The notes beneath the pieces are model-generated. The model ran no database searches, had not been told where the DNA came from, and worked only from the letters and a program-made list of their open reading frames with translations. A stretch of DNA of 64,000 nucleotides, taken from assembly GCF_009177095.1 (NCBI RefSeq), contig NZ_AP021861.1, forward strand, positions 2,524,501 through 2,588,500, read 5' to 3'. This document shows positions 41,736 through 49,807 of this stretch, one piece after another. A program made the translations under genes and the position numbers. The DNA comes from Lacipirellula parvula. Lineage in GTDB: Bacteria; Planctomycetota; Planctomycetia; Pirellulales; Lacipirellulaceae. Positions within the stretch are counted from its first letter, which is position 1; the number at the start of each line of letters is the position of its first letter.

Positions 41736-41758
41736 ATTCATTTGTAAAAAGTCACCTC

Positions 41759-43018
41759 ATGAGGAATTCCCCCGTGAAGTTTGTCGCTACGATCGTCTGC
41801 CTCGGCGCCATGGGCGTCGCTTCGCTTGCTTCCGCTGAGATTGATCGCTCGAAGGTTGATCAATCGCCGCTCAAGTCGGTGAAGGTGGTTGAGGCGTTTC
41901 CGAACCTGTTCTGGCCCGACGACGTCACCGGCGTTGACGAAGGGAAGCCGAAGGAACTGCGCCCGCTCGTAATCACCGGGGCGGGTGATGGCAGCGGCCG
42001 GTTGTTCATCGCGACGCAGCCGGGGCGGATCCATGTGATCGAGAACAAGCCTGACGCCGAGGAGATGGGGACGTTCCTCGACATCACCGATCGCCTCCAC
42101 TACAAGGCGCCTGCCGAAAACGAGGAGGGCTTCCTTGGCCTCGCGTTCCATCCGAAGTTCAAGGAGAACGGCGAGTTCTTCGTCTACTACACGAACGACT
42201 ACAAAGACGAAAAGGATCGCAAGTCGATCATCTCGCGGTTCCGCGTCTCGAAGGACGACCCGAACAAGGCCGATCCGGCTAGCGAAGAGATCATCATGGA
42301 GATCCCGCAGCCGTATTGGAATCACAACGGCGGCACGCTCGTGTTCGGTCCGGACGGTTACTTGTACGTCGGCCTCGGCGACGGCGGTTCGGGGCGCGAT
42401 CCGCACGGCAACGGTCAGAATCTCAACACGCTGCTTGGCAAGATTTTGCGGATCGACGTCGACAACAAGGATCCGGGGCTGAACTACGCAATTCCCAAGG
42501 ACAACCCTTTCGTGGGTCGCAAGGACGCGCGCGGTGAGAACTGGGCCTACGGCATTCGCAACATTTGGCGGATGGCGTTCGACCGCAAGACCGGCACGCT
42601 GTGGGCCGGCGAGGTTGGCCAGGATTTGTGGGAAGAGATCGACATCATCGAAAAGGGGGGCAACTACGGTTGGAACCTCCGCGAAGGGACTCACAAGTTC
42701 GGCGACAAGGGGAGCGACCCGCGGGCCGATCTCATCGAGCCGGTGTGGGACTACCACCACGACCTCGGCAAGTCGATCACCGGCGGCAACGTCTACCGCG
42801 GCAAGAGCGCGCCGGAACTCGAAGGCGCCTTCATGTATGGCGACCTCGCGACGGGGCAGGTCTACGCCCTGTGGGTCGACGAAGCGACGAAGCAGGCGAC
42901 AGCGAACCGACTTGTCCTCGAGAAGGGGACGCCGATCTTCACCTTCGGCGAAGACGATAACGGCGAGACTTATTTCTCGACCCAAGAGGGCGGGATTTAT
43001 AAGTTTGAGTCGCAGTAG
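41759..43018 (+). CDS. Secreted PQQ-dependent sugar dehydrogenase family protein
   Basis: 419 residues (ATG 41759). Signal peptide (VKFVATIVCLGAMGVASLASA), then a six-bladed propeller of the soluble glucose/sorbosone dehydrogenase type (PF07995). Recognisable parts are DGSGRLFIATQPGRIHVIEN near residue 75, GFLGLAFHPKFKENGEFFVYYT near 122, NHNGGTLVFGPDGYLYVGLGDGG near 185, the long GNGQNLNTLLGKILRIDV, ENWAYGIRNIWRMAFD and NYGWNLREG. It likely oxidises sugars in the periplasm with PQQ, but related planctomycete proteins may be inactive structural propellers. No PQQ synthesis genes are visible. Ends in a clear terminator. Confidence 0.88.
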   Translation: MRNSPVKFVATIVCLGAMGVASLASAEIDRSKVDQSPLKSVKVVEAFPNLFWPDDVTGVDEGKPKELRPLVITGAGDGSGRLFIATQPGRIHVIENKPDAEEMGTFLDITDRLHYKAPAENEEGFLGLAFHPKFKENGEFFVYYTNDYKDEKDRKSIISRFRVSKDDPNKADPASEEIIMEIPQPYWNHNGGTLVFGPDGYLYVGLGDGGSGRDPHGNGQNLNTLLGKILRIDVDNKDPGLNYAIPKDNPFVGRKDARGENWAYGIRNIWRMAFDRKTGTLWAGEVGQDLWEEIDIIEKGGNYGWNLREGTHKFGDKGSDPRADLIEPVWDYHHDLGKSITGGNVYRGKSAPELEGAFMYGDLATGQVYALWVDEATKQATANRLVLEKGTPIFTFGEDDNGETYFSTQEGGIYKFESQ

Positions 43019-43068
43019 GTTGGCGAGGCGGGAATGCCGCCTCGACTTCGCTTGAATGCATTACGAGA

Positions 43069-43110
43069 ATGCTCGACGGTCAGTCACGCTGATCGTCGAG
43101 CATTTTTTTT
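43069..43110 (+). terminator. Intrinsic terminator of the sugar dehydrogenase gene
   Basis: Stem ATGCTCGACG / CGTCGAGCAT (43069-43078, 43094-43103) with a 15-base loop, then eight T. The hairpin overlaps the 3' end of the convergent small membrane-protein gene (stop at 43080). Confidence 0.9.
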
Positions 43111-43319
43111 CGCTTGCAAGAGTCGCCGCGCGGCAGCAGTAAGTAGCTCACCACCGTGCTGATCGAAAGCAATACGAGCAGCGCTGAAACGGTGAGCGTC
43201 GCGAAGAGTCCCCACGCGTTGCCCAAAATCAAGGTGAACGCTCCGCCGACCAGGAGTGCTGCGGTAGCGAAGAGCATCGCGATTGCAGGTAGCCGGAGCT
43301 TGCGACGCGAGTGACTCAT
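43080..43319 (-). CDS. Small two-helix membrane protein, function unknown
   Basis: 79 residues. Basic N-terminus (MSHSRRKLRLP), two hydrophobic helices (AIAMLFATAALLVGGAFTLIL and GLFATLTVSALLVLLSISTVVSYLLL) and a basic-then-acidic tail whose codons lie inside the terminator hairpin of the facing gene. Not recognised. The positive-inside charge pattern makes a real protein plausible. Confidence 0.6.
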   Translation of the reverse strand: MSHSRRKLRLPAIAMLFATAALLVGGAFTLILGNAWGLFATLTVSALLVLLSISTVVSYLLLPRGDSCKRKKMLDDQRD

Positions 43320-43426
43320 TAGCGTTACGAAAGGAAACCAGCCTTACCCCACGTTGAAGGATTGAGTAACGCCGCGGTTTTCGCTTGTGGCCGATATCGC
43401 CGTTCTGCGAGCCGGAGTTGCTCCAA

Positions 43427-43915
43427 TTATACCGCCACGACGATTCCCAGTAGGCCCGCTACCGCGGTCATGGCGATGATTGCCGAGCGAACTGTAAACC
43501 GCTGCCCGAGGCGGAGGGCGCCGACGCCCAGCAAAGCGAAGAGGAGGGCGGCGTACCAGAGTGGGAAAATGAGGGACCCGTCGGCGGCGCCGAACGAGCC
43601 GTTCGACGCCAGTTTGTTCTGAAACCAAATGTCGATCGGACGGTCGTCCAGGGTGAAATGAACGATCGTCCGCGACATGCCCATGCCGGTTCCGCCGCCG
43701 GCTGTGATCGCCCTCGGAGTGCCGACTGGGCAAAGCTCAGGATCCACCGGCGTGGCAGAGGCTTCCGCCATCCCATGGGTGGCGTCGAAGCTCCACAGAC
43801 GCGTTCGGGTTTCGATGCCGAATCGGCAGAAGTTTCCGCTCCCCCATAGCGCTAGCGAGAAGACGCCGAGCGTGAAGCATACCGTCGCCAGGGCGTAGCG
43901 GAGGTAAGAGAGCAT
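43427..43915 (-). CDS. Membrane protein, function unknown
   Basis: 162 residues from ATG 43915 (MLSYLRYALATVCFTLGVFS). One N-terminal helix, then a soluble extracytoplasmic domain (about 25-105; IETRTRLWSFDATHG, RTIVHFTLDDRPIDIWFQNK) and two C-terminal helices (LIFPLWYAALLFALLGVGAL, SAIIAMTAVAGLLGIVVAV). Planctomycete genomes carry many such short proteins, and I know no function. The open frame continues upstream to 43993 without support. Confidence 0.7.
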   Translation of the reverse strand: MLSYLRYALATVCFTLGVFSLALWGSGNFCRFGIETRTRLWSFDATHGMAEASATPVDPELCPVGTPRAITAGGGTGMGMSRTIVHFTLDDRPIDIWFQNKLASNGSFGAADGSLIFPLWYAALLFALLGVGALRLGQRFTVRSAIIAMTAVAGLLGIVVAV

Positions 43916-44239
43916 GGCGGCCAGTATAGCGGGCGTCGGCAACATTGAGTGAGGCGTCTTCTCCGTCGCCGCTCGGTTGAAGGCCCAACGCATGACAGAT
44001 TGACGACACCTGCATCGCTGGCGATACGTCGCCCGCGGCCCTGCTGGGCTTGAAAAGTCAGTAATTCACGCGAGAGTTGTAGTTGCGCAGAGTTGGCGCC
44101 CCGTTTGCGTCCACTCTTGCCGGCGAGGTGCGTCGTGGGCCGACGCAGCGTTCTCGCCCGCTTGCCGCCGCCGACCCAATGCACAGCGGCGGCAAGTTGC
44201 AATGGTTACAAGGTGCTCCCGAGGAAGGGGGATCTCGCC
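43916..44239. other. Divergent intergenic region
   Basis: About 320 bases between the divergent membrane-protein gene and the YXWGXW-protein gene. It should hold both promoters. No repeat of the families described here and no further ORF is convincing. Confidence 0.4.
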
Positions 44240-46627
44240 ATGGCTGTCGTTAAGTATTTCACTGCACTCAGCGCGCTCGTCGCCGTTTCGTTCGCACCGA
44301 TCGCTGCGACGCGTGCTTTCGGAAAAGTCCCTGCTCCGCCCGCACCGGGCGGAGCCCCCGCTGCGGCGGTTGCGCCGGCGAACCCGGGGCCACTGGCCGG
44401 CGCCCAGCAGCAGGGCGGGATGCAAGTGCTCGACCAGGGGCCGATCCACGAGGCCTTCGCCGAAGCGGTCGTTCTCGAAGCGGGCCAATCGATCCGCGTG
44501 AAGCAGGAACCGCCGGAGCCGATCAACGAACTGCCGCCTGAGGTCCGTCCGGAGGGCGACAATGTCGAGTGGATTCCGGGCTACTGGATGTGGTCGGACG
44601 ATCAGAACGATTTTATTTGGGTGAGCGGCGTCTGGCGCGATATTCCGCCGGGGCGTCGTTGGGTGCCGGGACATTGGACGGCTGCCGACGCCGAGTTTCA
44701 GTGGGTGCCGGGCTTCTGGGCCGGCGAGCAGGTGCAAGAAGTGCAGATGCTGCCGTTGCCGCCTGAGACGTTGGAAGTTGGGCCGTCGAGCCCGGCGCCG
44801 GCGGCGAATTTTTTCTGGGTGCCTGGTTGCTGGACGTGGAACGGCGGCGCCTACGATTGGCGGGCTGGCTATTGGTACGCCGGGCAAAATAACTGGGTTT
44901 GGATTCCCGATCGCTACTGCTACACCCCGCAGGGGGCGATCTTCATCTCTGGGTATTGGGATTACCTGCTCGCTTACCGCGGGTTGGCGTATGCCCCGGT
45001 GTGGTGGCCGCAGCCGGTGTGGCGCGGCGTCGGCTGGTCGTACCGCCCGTACAGCGTGCTCGATTCGGGGCTGCTGCTTTCGGCGCTCTACATCAACCGC
45101 CACCATCACCACTACTACTTCGGCTACGGCGGCTGGCACGGCAACCACTACAACCCTTGGTGGCAGAACGGCGGCCGCGGTCGCGGGTACGATCCGTTCT
45201 GTGCGTACCACCGCTGGCACGATGGCCGCAACCGGGATGACTGGTCGAACAACTATCGCCGCGACTTCGATCGCTTTCAACAAGACTACAGGCGGCCAAG
45301 CGGCGGTCCCCAGGGTGGTCCGAACGGTATTGCCGGCGGCGGCCCCAACGGCGGTCCGCATCGCAACAAGCTCGTGACGACTGCCGACTTGCGCCAACGT
45401 TCGCAGATCGGCCAAGTGAAGTTGCAGCAAGCTTCGAAGGTCGACCTTGATCGCTCGCGCGGCCAGATCGACCAGTTCAAGCAGATCCGCGATGCGCGAG
45501 TCGCTGCGGAAGGACGCTTCAAAGGATTCGAGAACGGCTTTCCGAAGAACTTCGACGATTTGAAGAACGGGCGCGGCGGCCAGCCAGGCCGCGGGCCTGG
45601 GCAGGGCGCGGGGATCGACCGCGACGCAATTGCGGGCGGAAAGAACGGGCGGCCCAACGATCCAGGCAAACTCGCCGGCGTCGTCGATCGCGACGTGATT
45701 CGCGGCGGCAAGCAGCTAGACGGAATCGACGGCAAACGGCCGGCCTTCAACTTACCGCCTGTCGCGCGCACAACCGGCAAGCCGGCCGTCGACGCCGGCG
45801 TCGGCAGCGGCAAACCTCCGGGATTCGTCGGCGGTTCGCGCGGCGACGTGCGGACGCTGCCAAACGGTTCAGTGCGCGGCGGCGATGCGAATGGGATGAA
45901 GTTCAGCGACTTGCAGCGGCAAATGCGCGATCGCGGCGGCAATCTTCCTGGTGGTCAGAATGGCCAAACCGGCGGGGGCAGCTCGGTGGTGCGTCGCGAA
46001 CAATTGCCGGTTGGCAGCGGCGGCGGAATTCCGAGCGCGTCGCGAGAAATCATTCGCGGCGGCCAAGACTTGCCGCAGAACGGCGGCGCCGACCCGTTCC
46101 GCTCGAATCGTTCCGTGCGGAATCCGCAAGAATTCCGTCGGCAGCAGAACTTCGACGGCAATCCATCCTTTCCGCAAGGGAGCGGCCGCACGATGGAGGG
46201 TCGCGCTCGCATCGAGATGCCGCAGAATCGCCTGCAGCAACCAGTTGGCCCGACGGGGCAACTGGGCGTCCGCAGCATGCCGTACCAGTCGCGGAATCTG
46301 CAAGTGCCGATGCCGAGCGGAGCAAGCTCCCCGAGCATGATTCAGAGCGATCGGCCGAACCAGAGCTTTCGCGGCGTACCCAGCGGCGGAGTCGGCGCGC
46401 CGCGGTCGTTTGGCGGCTTCAATCAGGGTAACTCCGGCAACTTTGGCAGCGGTAACAGCGGCGCTGAGATGCGCGGCTTCCGCGGACCGTCCGGGGGCGG
46501 CGGGGGCGGGCAGATGATGCGCAGCCAAGGGGGGAGTGGCGGCGGCGGACCATCGGCCTTCCGCAGCAGCGGCGGCGCCGTCGGCACTGGAGGTGGCGGC
46601 GGAGGCCACGGCCACGGCCGCCGTTGA
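44240..46627 (+). CDS. Large secreted YXWGXW-repeat protein with Gly/Asn/Arg-rich tail
   Basis: 795 residues from ATG 44240, with GAGGAAGGGG about nine bases upstream. Signal peptide (YFTALSALVAVSFAPIAATRA). Residues about 110-290 contain at least seven YXWGXW-type units (WIPGYWMW, WVSGVW, WVPGHW, WVPGFW, WVPGCWTW, WRAGYWY, FISGYWDY), then an aromatic/His-rich segment (RHHHHYYFGYGGWHGNHY). From about 355 to the end it is low-complexity Gly/Arg/Gln/Asn/Pro, with repeats of FKNGR or GGxGGG kinds. The repeats suggest an extracellular or envelope protein with strong aromatic stacking, perhaps carbohydrate or matrix related. Function unknown. Confidence 0.85.
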   Translation: MAVVKYFTALSALVAVSFAPIAATRAFGKVPAPPAPGGAPAAAVAPANPGPLAGAQQQGGMQVLDQGPIHEAFAEAVVLEAGQSIRVKQEPPEPINELPPEVRPEGDNVEWIPGYWMWSDDQNDFIWVSGVWRDIPPGRRWVPGHWTAADAEFQWVPGFWAGEQVQEVQMLPLPPETLEVGPSSPAPAANFFWVPGCWTWNGGAYDWRAGYWYAGQNNWVWIPDRYCYTPQGAIFISGYWDYLLAYRGLAYAPVWWPQPVWRGVGWSYRPYSVLDSGLLLSALYINRHHHHYYFGYGGWHGNHYNPWWQNGGRGRGYDPFCAYHRWHDGRNRDDWSNNYRRDFDRFQQDYRRPSGGPQGGPNGIAGGGPNGGPHRNKLVTTADLRQRSQIGQVKLQQASKVDLDRSRGQIDQFKQIRDARVAAEGRFKGFENGFPKNFDDLKNGRGGQPGRGPGQGAGIDRDAIAGGKNGRPNDPGKLAGVVDRDVIRGGKQLDGIDGKRPAFNLPPVARTTGKPAVDAGVGSGKPPGFVGGSRGDVRTLPNGSVRGGDANGMKFSDLQRQMRDRGGNLPGGQNGQTGGGSSVVRREQLPVGSGGGIPSASREIIRGGQDLPQNGGADPFRSNRSVRNPQEFRRQQNFDGNPSFPQGSGRTMEGRARIEMPQNRLQQPVGPTGQLGVRSMPYQSRNLQVPMPSGASSPSMIQSDRPNQSFRGVPSGGVGAPRSFGGFNQGNSGNFGSGNSGAEMRGFRGPSGGGGGGQMMRSQGGSGGGGPSAFRSSGGAVGTGGGGGGHGHGRR

Positions 46628-46647
46628 AGGTCAACCACGCGGCGCCT

Positions 46648-46675
46648 CGGACTGGTCGCTTAAGCGACCAGTCCG
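46648..46675. terminator. Perfect 28-base palindrome between convergent genes
   Basis: CGGACTGGTCGCTT immediately followed by its complement. It lies 20 bases after the stop of the YXWGXW gene and 33 bases before the stop of the facing outer-membrane gene. No T tract on either side, so it may act with Rho or as a transcript-end stem for both genes. Confidence 0.6.
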
Positions 46676-46708
46676 AACCCACGGTTGAGATTGCCAGTGC
46701 TAGGGGCG

Positions 46709-47746
46709 TTAGTACCGCAGAATCGCATCGACCGTGAGGCGATTCTCAAGCACGTCGCGGCGTTCGGTGAGCGGCAGTTCCCACGCGACGCCGATTTCAA
46801 CATGCCGGTTCGGCTTGTACTTGGCGCCAATCGCCCCGGTGACGATGTCGTTGCCAGCCACGCCAGTCGAACCGAAGTTGAACAGATCGCCGCCTTCAAT
46901 GCCGGGAGCAAAATCGTTGTTGCCCGAGCTCATCCAATGGTACCAGTTGTATTCCGTGAGGAAGTACCACTTTTGCAGCACCTGGTAGTCGAAGTGGTTC
47001 GACCAGTACCACATCTGGCTCTCTTCGCTGCTGTCGGCAGGTAGACGGAAGCCGGAGCCGCTGATCACGTGGCCATATCCTAAAACCTGTGCGCCGCCGG
47101 TGAGGAACAGGTGGAACTCGCCGTCGCCGTTGCCTTGCCGCGTGCGCGGCGTGCCGGCCGGAATTTCGTAGGTGAGGCCGCCGCTGAGGAGCCGTTGCGT
47201 CTCGGCATCGGAGTAGATGGTGTATTTCAAACCGGCCGCCACGTCGGCCCAACCGTCGGCGATCACTGGGTTCTGCGAGACGGCGTAGCCATCTTTCGTG
47301 GCGATGATCGACAGCCGGTCGGTGATGCGAGCCCGCGCCTGGGCCGCGTAAACTTGAATGTCGCCGCCGCCTGCCGCAAGCGGGACTTTATGGTTCAAGA
47401 AGATGCCGCGGACTTCGGTTAGCTGGCGGGGATCTTCGAAGAAGACCGGGTTCGTCATCGGACTGATGAAGCTGTCGAAGCAGTGATCCGACTGTTTGAT
47501 CAACCCGCAGAGGATCGCTTTCTCGCAGCAAGAGTCGCTGCACGAAAGCTGCTCGCTGCAGCCGACGTCGCACGAGGGATCGTCGATCACGAACTGATCG
47601 GCGATGGCCGGCGGGCTGGCGTACTCGTAAGGGGCGACGGCCGAATCGGCGCCGACGATTTCCGAGGGCATCAGTTGCTGAGCGGGGGCGATCGACGGCA
47701 TGCCGAGCGCCAGCGCCGCAACGGCGGCGGAGAATTTGGCGTTCAT
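46709..47746 (-). CDS. Outer-membrane beta-barrel protein, function unknown
   Basis: 345 residues. Signal peptide (FSAAVAALALGMPSIAPAQQ), then a short Cys-rich spacer (CDVGCSEQLSCSDSCCEKAILC, about 58-80) and a barrel of amphipathic strands: GGGDIQVYAAQARARITDRL, ADVAAGLKYTIYSD, GEFHLFLTGGAQVLGYGHV, QMWYWSNHFDYQVLQKWYFL, IVTGAIGAKYKPNRHVEIGV. It ends LENRLTVDAILRY with a terminal aromatic. Resembles planctomycete transporter-like barrels. The Cys cluster could form disulfides or bind metal. Confidence 0.78.
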   Translation of the reverse strand: MNAKFSAAVAALALGMPSIAPAQQLMPSEIVGADSAVAPYEYASPPAIADQFVIDDPSCDVGCSEQLSCSDSCCEKAILCGLIKQSDHCFDSFISPMTNPVFFEDPRQLTEVRGIFLNHKVPLAAGGGDIQVYAAQARARITDRLSIIATKDGYAVSQNPVIADGWADVAAGLKYTIYSDAETQRLLSGGLTYEIPAGTPRTRQGNGDGEFHLFLTGGAQVLGYGHVISGSGFRLPADSSEESQMWYWSNHFDYQVLQKWYFLTEYNWYHWMSSGNNDFAPGIEGGDLFNFGSTGVAGNDIVTGAIGAKYKPNRHVEIGVAWELPLTERRDVLENRLTVDAILRY

Positions 47747-48003
47747 CCTGAACGGTGTCCTATGTGCGTCGTCCGTGTCGAGCAGCCGGGAGCGTGGGGC
47801 TCGGAACCGGCGCGGCCCAGAGAGCGGCCTGACGCTAGCATCGACGAGAATTAGCGTTAATGCGCTGGATTTTGTTCAAGCCTAGCGCGCACGGAATAAA
47901 CGTGATGACTCTTTCGACAGGAGTCGCGCGATGCGGCAATTGGCGCCTGGCGCAGTCGTTATGGGTCGCAAGGTTTAACAGACGAGATGCTGAAGCTTGC
48001 TTC
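47747..48003. other. Intergenic region upstream of the outer-membrane protein gene
   Basis: Together with the repeat at 48004-48083 it makes a 350-base gene-free stretch. Expected to hold the promoter of the minus-strand barrel gene. No ORF or structured element is evident before 48004. Confidence 0.4.
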
Positions 48004-48083
48004 TGGGTGCCACTGGCATCCTGCCAGTGCTGAAGTAGGTACTCGCTCGGCACTTCTCACTGGCAAGATACCAGTGGCACCCA
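48004..48083. repeat. Twin-hairpin repeat, GTGCCACTGGC type
   Basis: TGGGTGCCACTGGCATCCTG (48004 on) pairs with TGGCAAGATACCAGTGGCAC (to 48080). Each half is a hairpin (CACTGGC-ATCCT-GCCAGTG and CACTGGC-AAGATA-CCAGTG). Lies beyond the xdhC stop. Confidence 0.9.
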
Positions 48084-48095
48084 AAGCTGATTGAT

Positions 48096-48935
48096 CTAGG
48101 CGGGGCTTTTGAGTGCGTCGCGAACTTGAAGCAGTTGGGCGACGACGCTGATCGCGATCTCCGCCGGCAGATTGCTGCCGAGCGGCAGGCCGATCGGGCA
48201 GTGGAACGCATCGGCTTGTTCTTCTGGAATGCCTGACGCTAGGAGTTCGCGGCGGAGAACCGCTCGCTTGGCGGCGCTGCCGATGACGCCGAGATACGGA
48301 AATTTCTGGCCCTGCCGAAAGATCGCTTCGAGAATCGGCCGGTCGGTGCGGTGGCCCATCGTCATGCAGAGGACGAAGGCGTCGCGGGGGAGGTCGCCCA
48401 ACAGCGCGGCAGGATCAGCAAGGCAGTGTCTGCGAAGCCGTGGGTGGTCGGGGAGCTTGGCGAGCCATTCGTCGCGCGGGTCGACGCAAAGGATGCGGCA
48501 GGGAAGGGGGAGCAGCGCGGCGATGACCGCCGCCGCGACGTGGCCGGCGCCGAAGATGACAATCTGCCATTCGCCGTGATTGTAGATTTCGAAGAAGAGC
48601 TGGACGACTCCGCCGCAGGTCATGCCGACGTCGCGTTGGAGGTTCCACTCGACGAGCTGGGGGGAAGGAGTGACGGAAGACCGGGGGGATGAACCCCCCG
48701 GCTCGCAGGTGGGCGGTTCGTTGTGGAGGAGTTGTTGCGCTGCGGCGATCGCTTTGGCTTCGACGCGGCCGCCGCCGACGGTGCCGAAGTCGAGCCCCGC
48801 CGCCGTGACGAGCATCTTGCTGCCGACGTCGCTCGGCGTGCTCCCCACGGCGCCGACAAGCGTGACGCTCACGAACGGCGCGCCGGCGGCGGCGAGCTCG
48901 GCGAGGCGTTCGACGTATCCGTGAGGGGAGGGCAT
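48096..48935 (-). CDS. xdhC: XdhC family molybdenum cofactor insertion protein
   Basis: 279 residues. N-terminal XdhC/CoxI domain with VTLVGAVGSTPSDVGSKMLV near residue 25, GTVGGGRVEAKAIAAAQQLL near 52 and DVGMTCGGVVQLFFE near 102. Then a Rossmann C-terminal domain with VIFGAGHVAAAVIAALL near 127, VLCMTMGHRTD near 185 and YLGVIGSAAKRAVL near 210. It binds Moco, aids its sulfuration and inserts it into xanthine dehydrogenase. Between LL and the CGG motif there is an extra Pro/Ser-rich insert of roughly 16 residues encoded by a palindrome (48681-48701). Grouped with xdhB and xdhA. Confidence 0.92.
   Translation of the reverse strand: MPSPHGYVERLAELAAAGAPFVSVTLVGAVGSTPSDVGSKMLVTAAGLDFGTVGGGRVEAKAIAAAQQLLHNEPPTCEPGGSSPRSSVTPSPQLVEWNLQRDVGMTCGGVVQLFFEIYNHGEWQIVIFGAGHVAAAVIAALLPLPCRILCVDPRDEWLAKLPDHPRLRRHCLADPAALLGDLPRDAFVLCMTMGHRTDRPILEAIFRQGQKFPYLGVIGSAAKRAVLRRELLASGIPEEQADAFHCPIGLPLGSNLPAEIAISVVAQLLQVRDALKSPA
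48681..48701. repeat. Palindrome inside xdhC
   Basis: CCGGGGGG-ATGAA-CCCCCCGG, an 8-bp perfect stem. It sits in a stretch of xdhC that has no counterpart in the usual family spacing and reads in frame. Confidence 0.8.
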
Positions 48936-48945
48936 TTGCGGGGTA

Positions 48946-48970
48946 GCCGCGGGTCAACGACCCGCCGGAG
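48946..48970. repeat. Short GCGGGTC hairpin repeat
   Basis: GCC-GCGGGTC-AAC-GACCCGC-CGGAGCA. Stem 48949-48965 in the 41-base gap between xdhC and the DUF1559 gene. It is an inverted-orientation copy of the hairpin at 59074. Confidence 0.85.
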
Positions 48971-48976
48971 CAGTAT

Positions 48977-49807
48977 TTAGTTGACTCGCCATGCAGACAG
49001 AAGCTCGTTGCGGTCTGCGTTCTTGGCGCCGGTGATTGTCAGGAACGGATGGAGGACAGTCATCGGTGCGTCGGAGGAGATCGCCCAAACTTGACCGTCA
49101 GCAAACATGACGTGGATGCGGTCGTTGAGGAGCCCTTTCACTGAGCTGCCGAGTCGGCCACTCTGGGCTAGCAACTCGTCAACGTCGTAGTCGCCAGGCT
49201 CCATCCAATTTTTTCCCGAATTGGCAACTTCCATTAAGATCAGGACATCCGCAGGGAGTTCACTCCAATGAGCGGCAGGATTCGGGGAAATTGCCGTATC
49301 GTCGCCTACGATGGCAAAGATGTTCGTGTTGCAGTCGCTTGTAGACGGGGCCAAGCAATACACGTCAAAATGCATTTCTCTGAGATCGCGATTGGCGGGA
49401 GATTGCCATGATTCGTGATAACTCCAATCCATGTTGCTATCGAGCTGCGCGACGAAGGGGGTGATTAACCAACGCCAACTATTAAGCGGCGCGCCGGCAT
49501 CGTCAACAGAGTGATTGGCCACGCCAGTATCTTGGGTGTCAGCGTAGTTGCTCAGACCGAGTCCGATTTGCTTCATCGAGTTTGTGATGTGGTTGGAGGT
49601 CGCACGCAGTCGACCGCTAACCCAAACCGAATGAAATCCGAAGACGATGAATGCGACTGCGGTGGTGGTGAGCAGCAATGAACGCAAACTGAATCGGAAT
49701 GAGCTTGGCCCTAGTTGTTCATCGAGAGACCTTGCGATTTCGTTCGTTATGCTTGATACGCCGTCTTGGGCGAACCCGGATGCGTCGGGACTTGAAAACT
49801 GAGACAT
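48977..49807 (-). CDS. DUF1559-like protein with RFSLRSLL membrane anchor, inserted in the xdh cluster
   Basis: 276 residues. Polar N-terminus (1-37), then FRFSLRSLLLTTTAVAFIVF, the RFSLRTLL-type anchor common in planctomycete proteins, instead of the prepilin leader of ordinary DUF1559 members. Next come SNHITNSMKQIGLGLSNYAD (family: NNLKQIGLALHNYHD), WRWLITPFVAQLD, a Cys pair (YCLAPSTSDC), ADVLILMEVANSGKNWMEPG and DRIHVMFADGQVWAIS (family: GxNxxFADGSV). The start overlaps the 3' end of xdhB by 61 bases and no later Met is suitable. Probably a late insertion into the cluster rather than part of purine catabolism. Confidence 0.82.
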   Translation of the reverse strand: MSQFSSPDASGFAQDGVSSITNEIARSLDEQLGPSSFRFSLRSLLLTTTAVAFIVFGFHSVWVSGRLRATSNHITNSMKQIGLGLSNYADTQDTGVANHSVDDAGAPLNSWRWLITPFVAQLDSNMDWSYHESWQSPANRDLREMHFDVYCLAPSTSDCNTNIFAIVGDDTAISPNPAAHWSELPADVLILMEVANSGKNWMEPGDYDVDELLAQSGRLGSSVKGLLNDRIHVMFADGQVWAISSDAPMTVLHPFLTITGAKNADRNELLSAWRVN

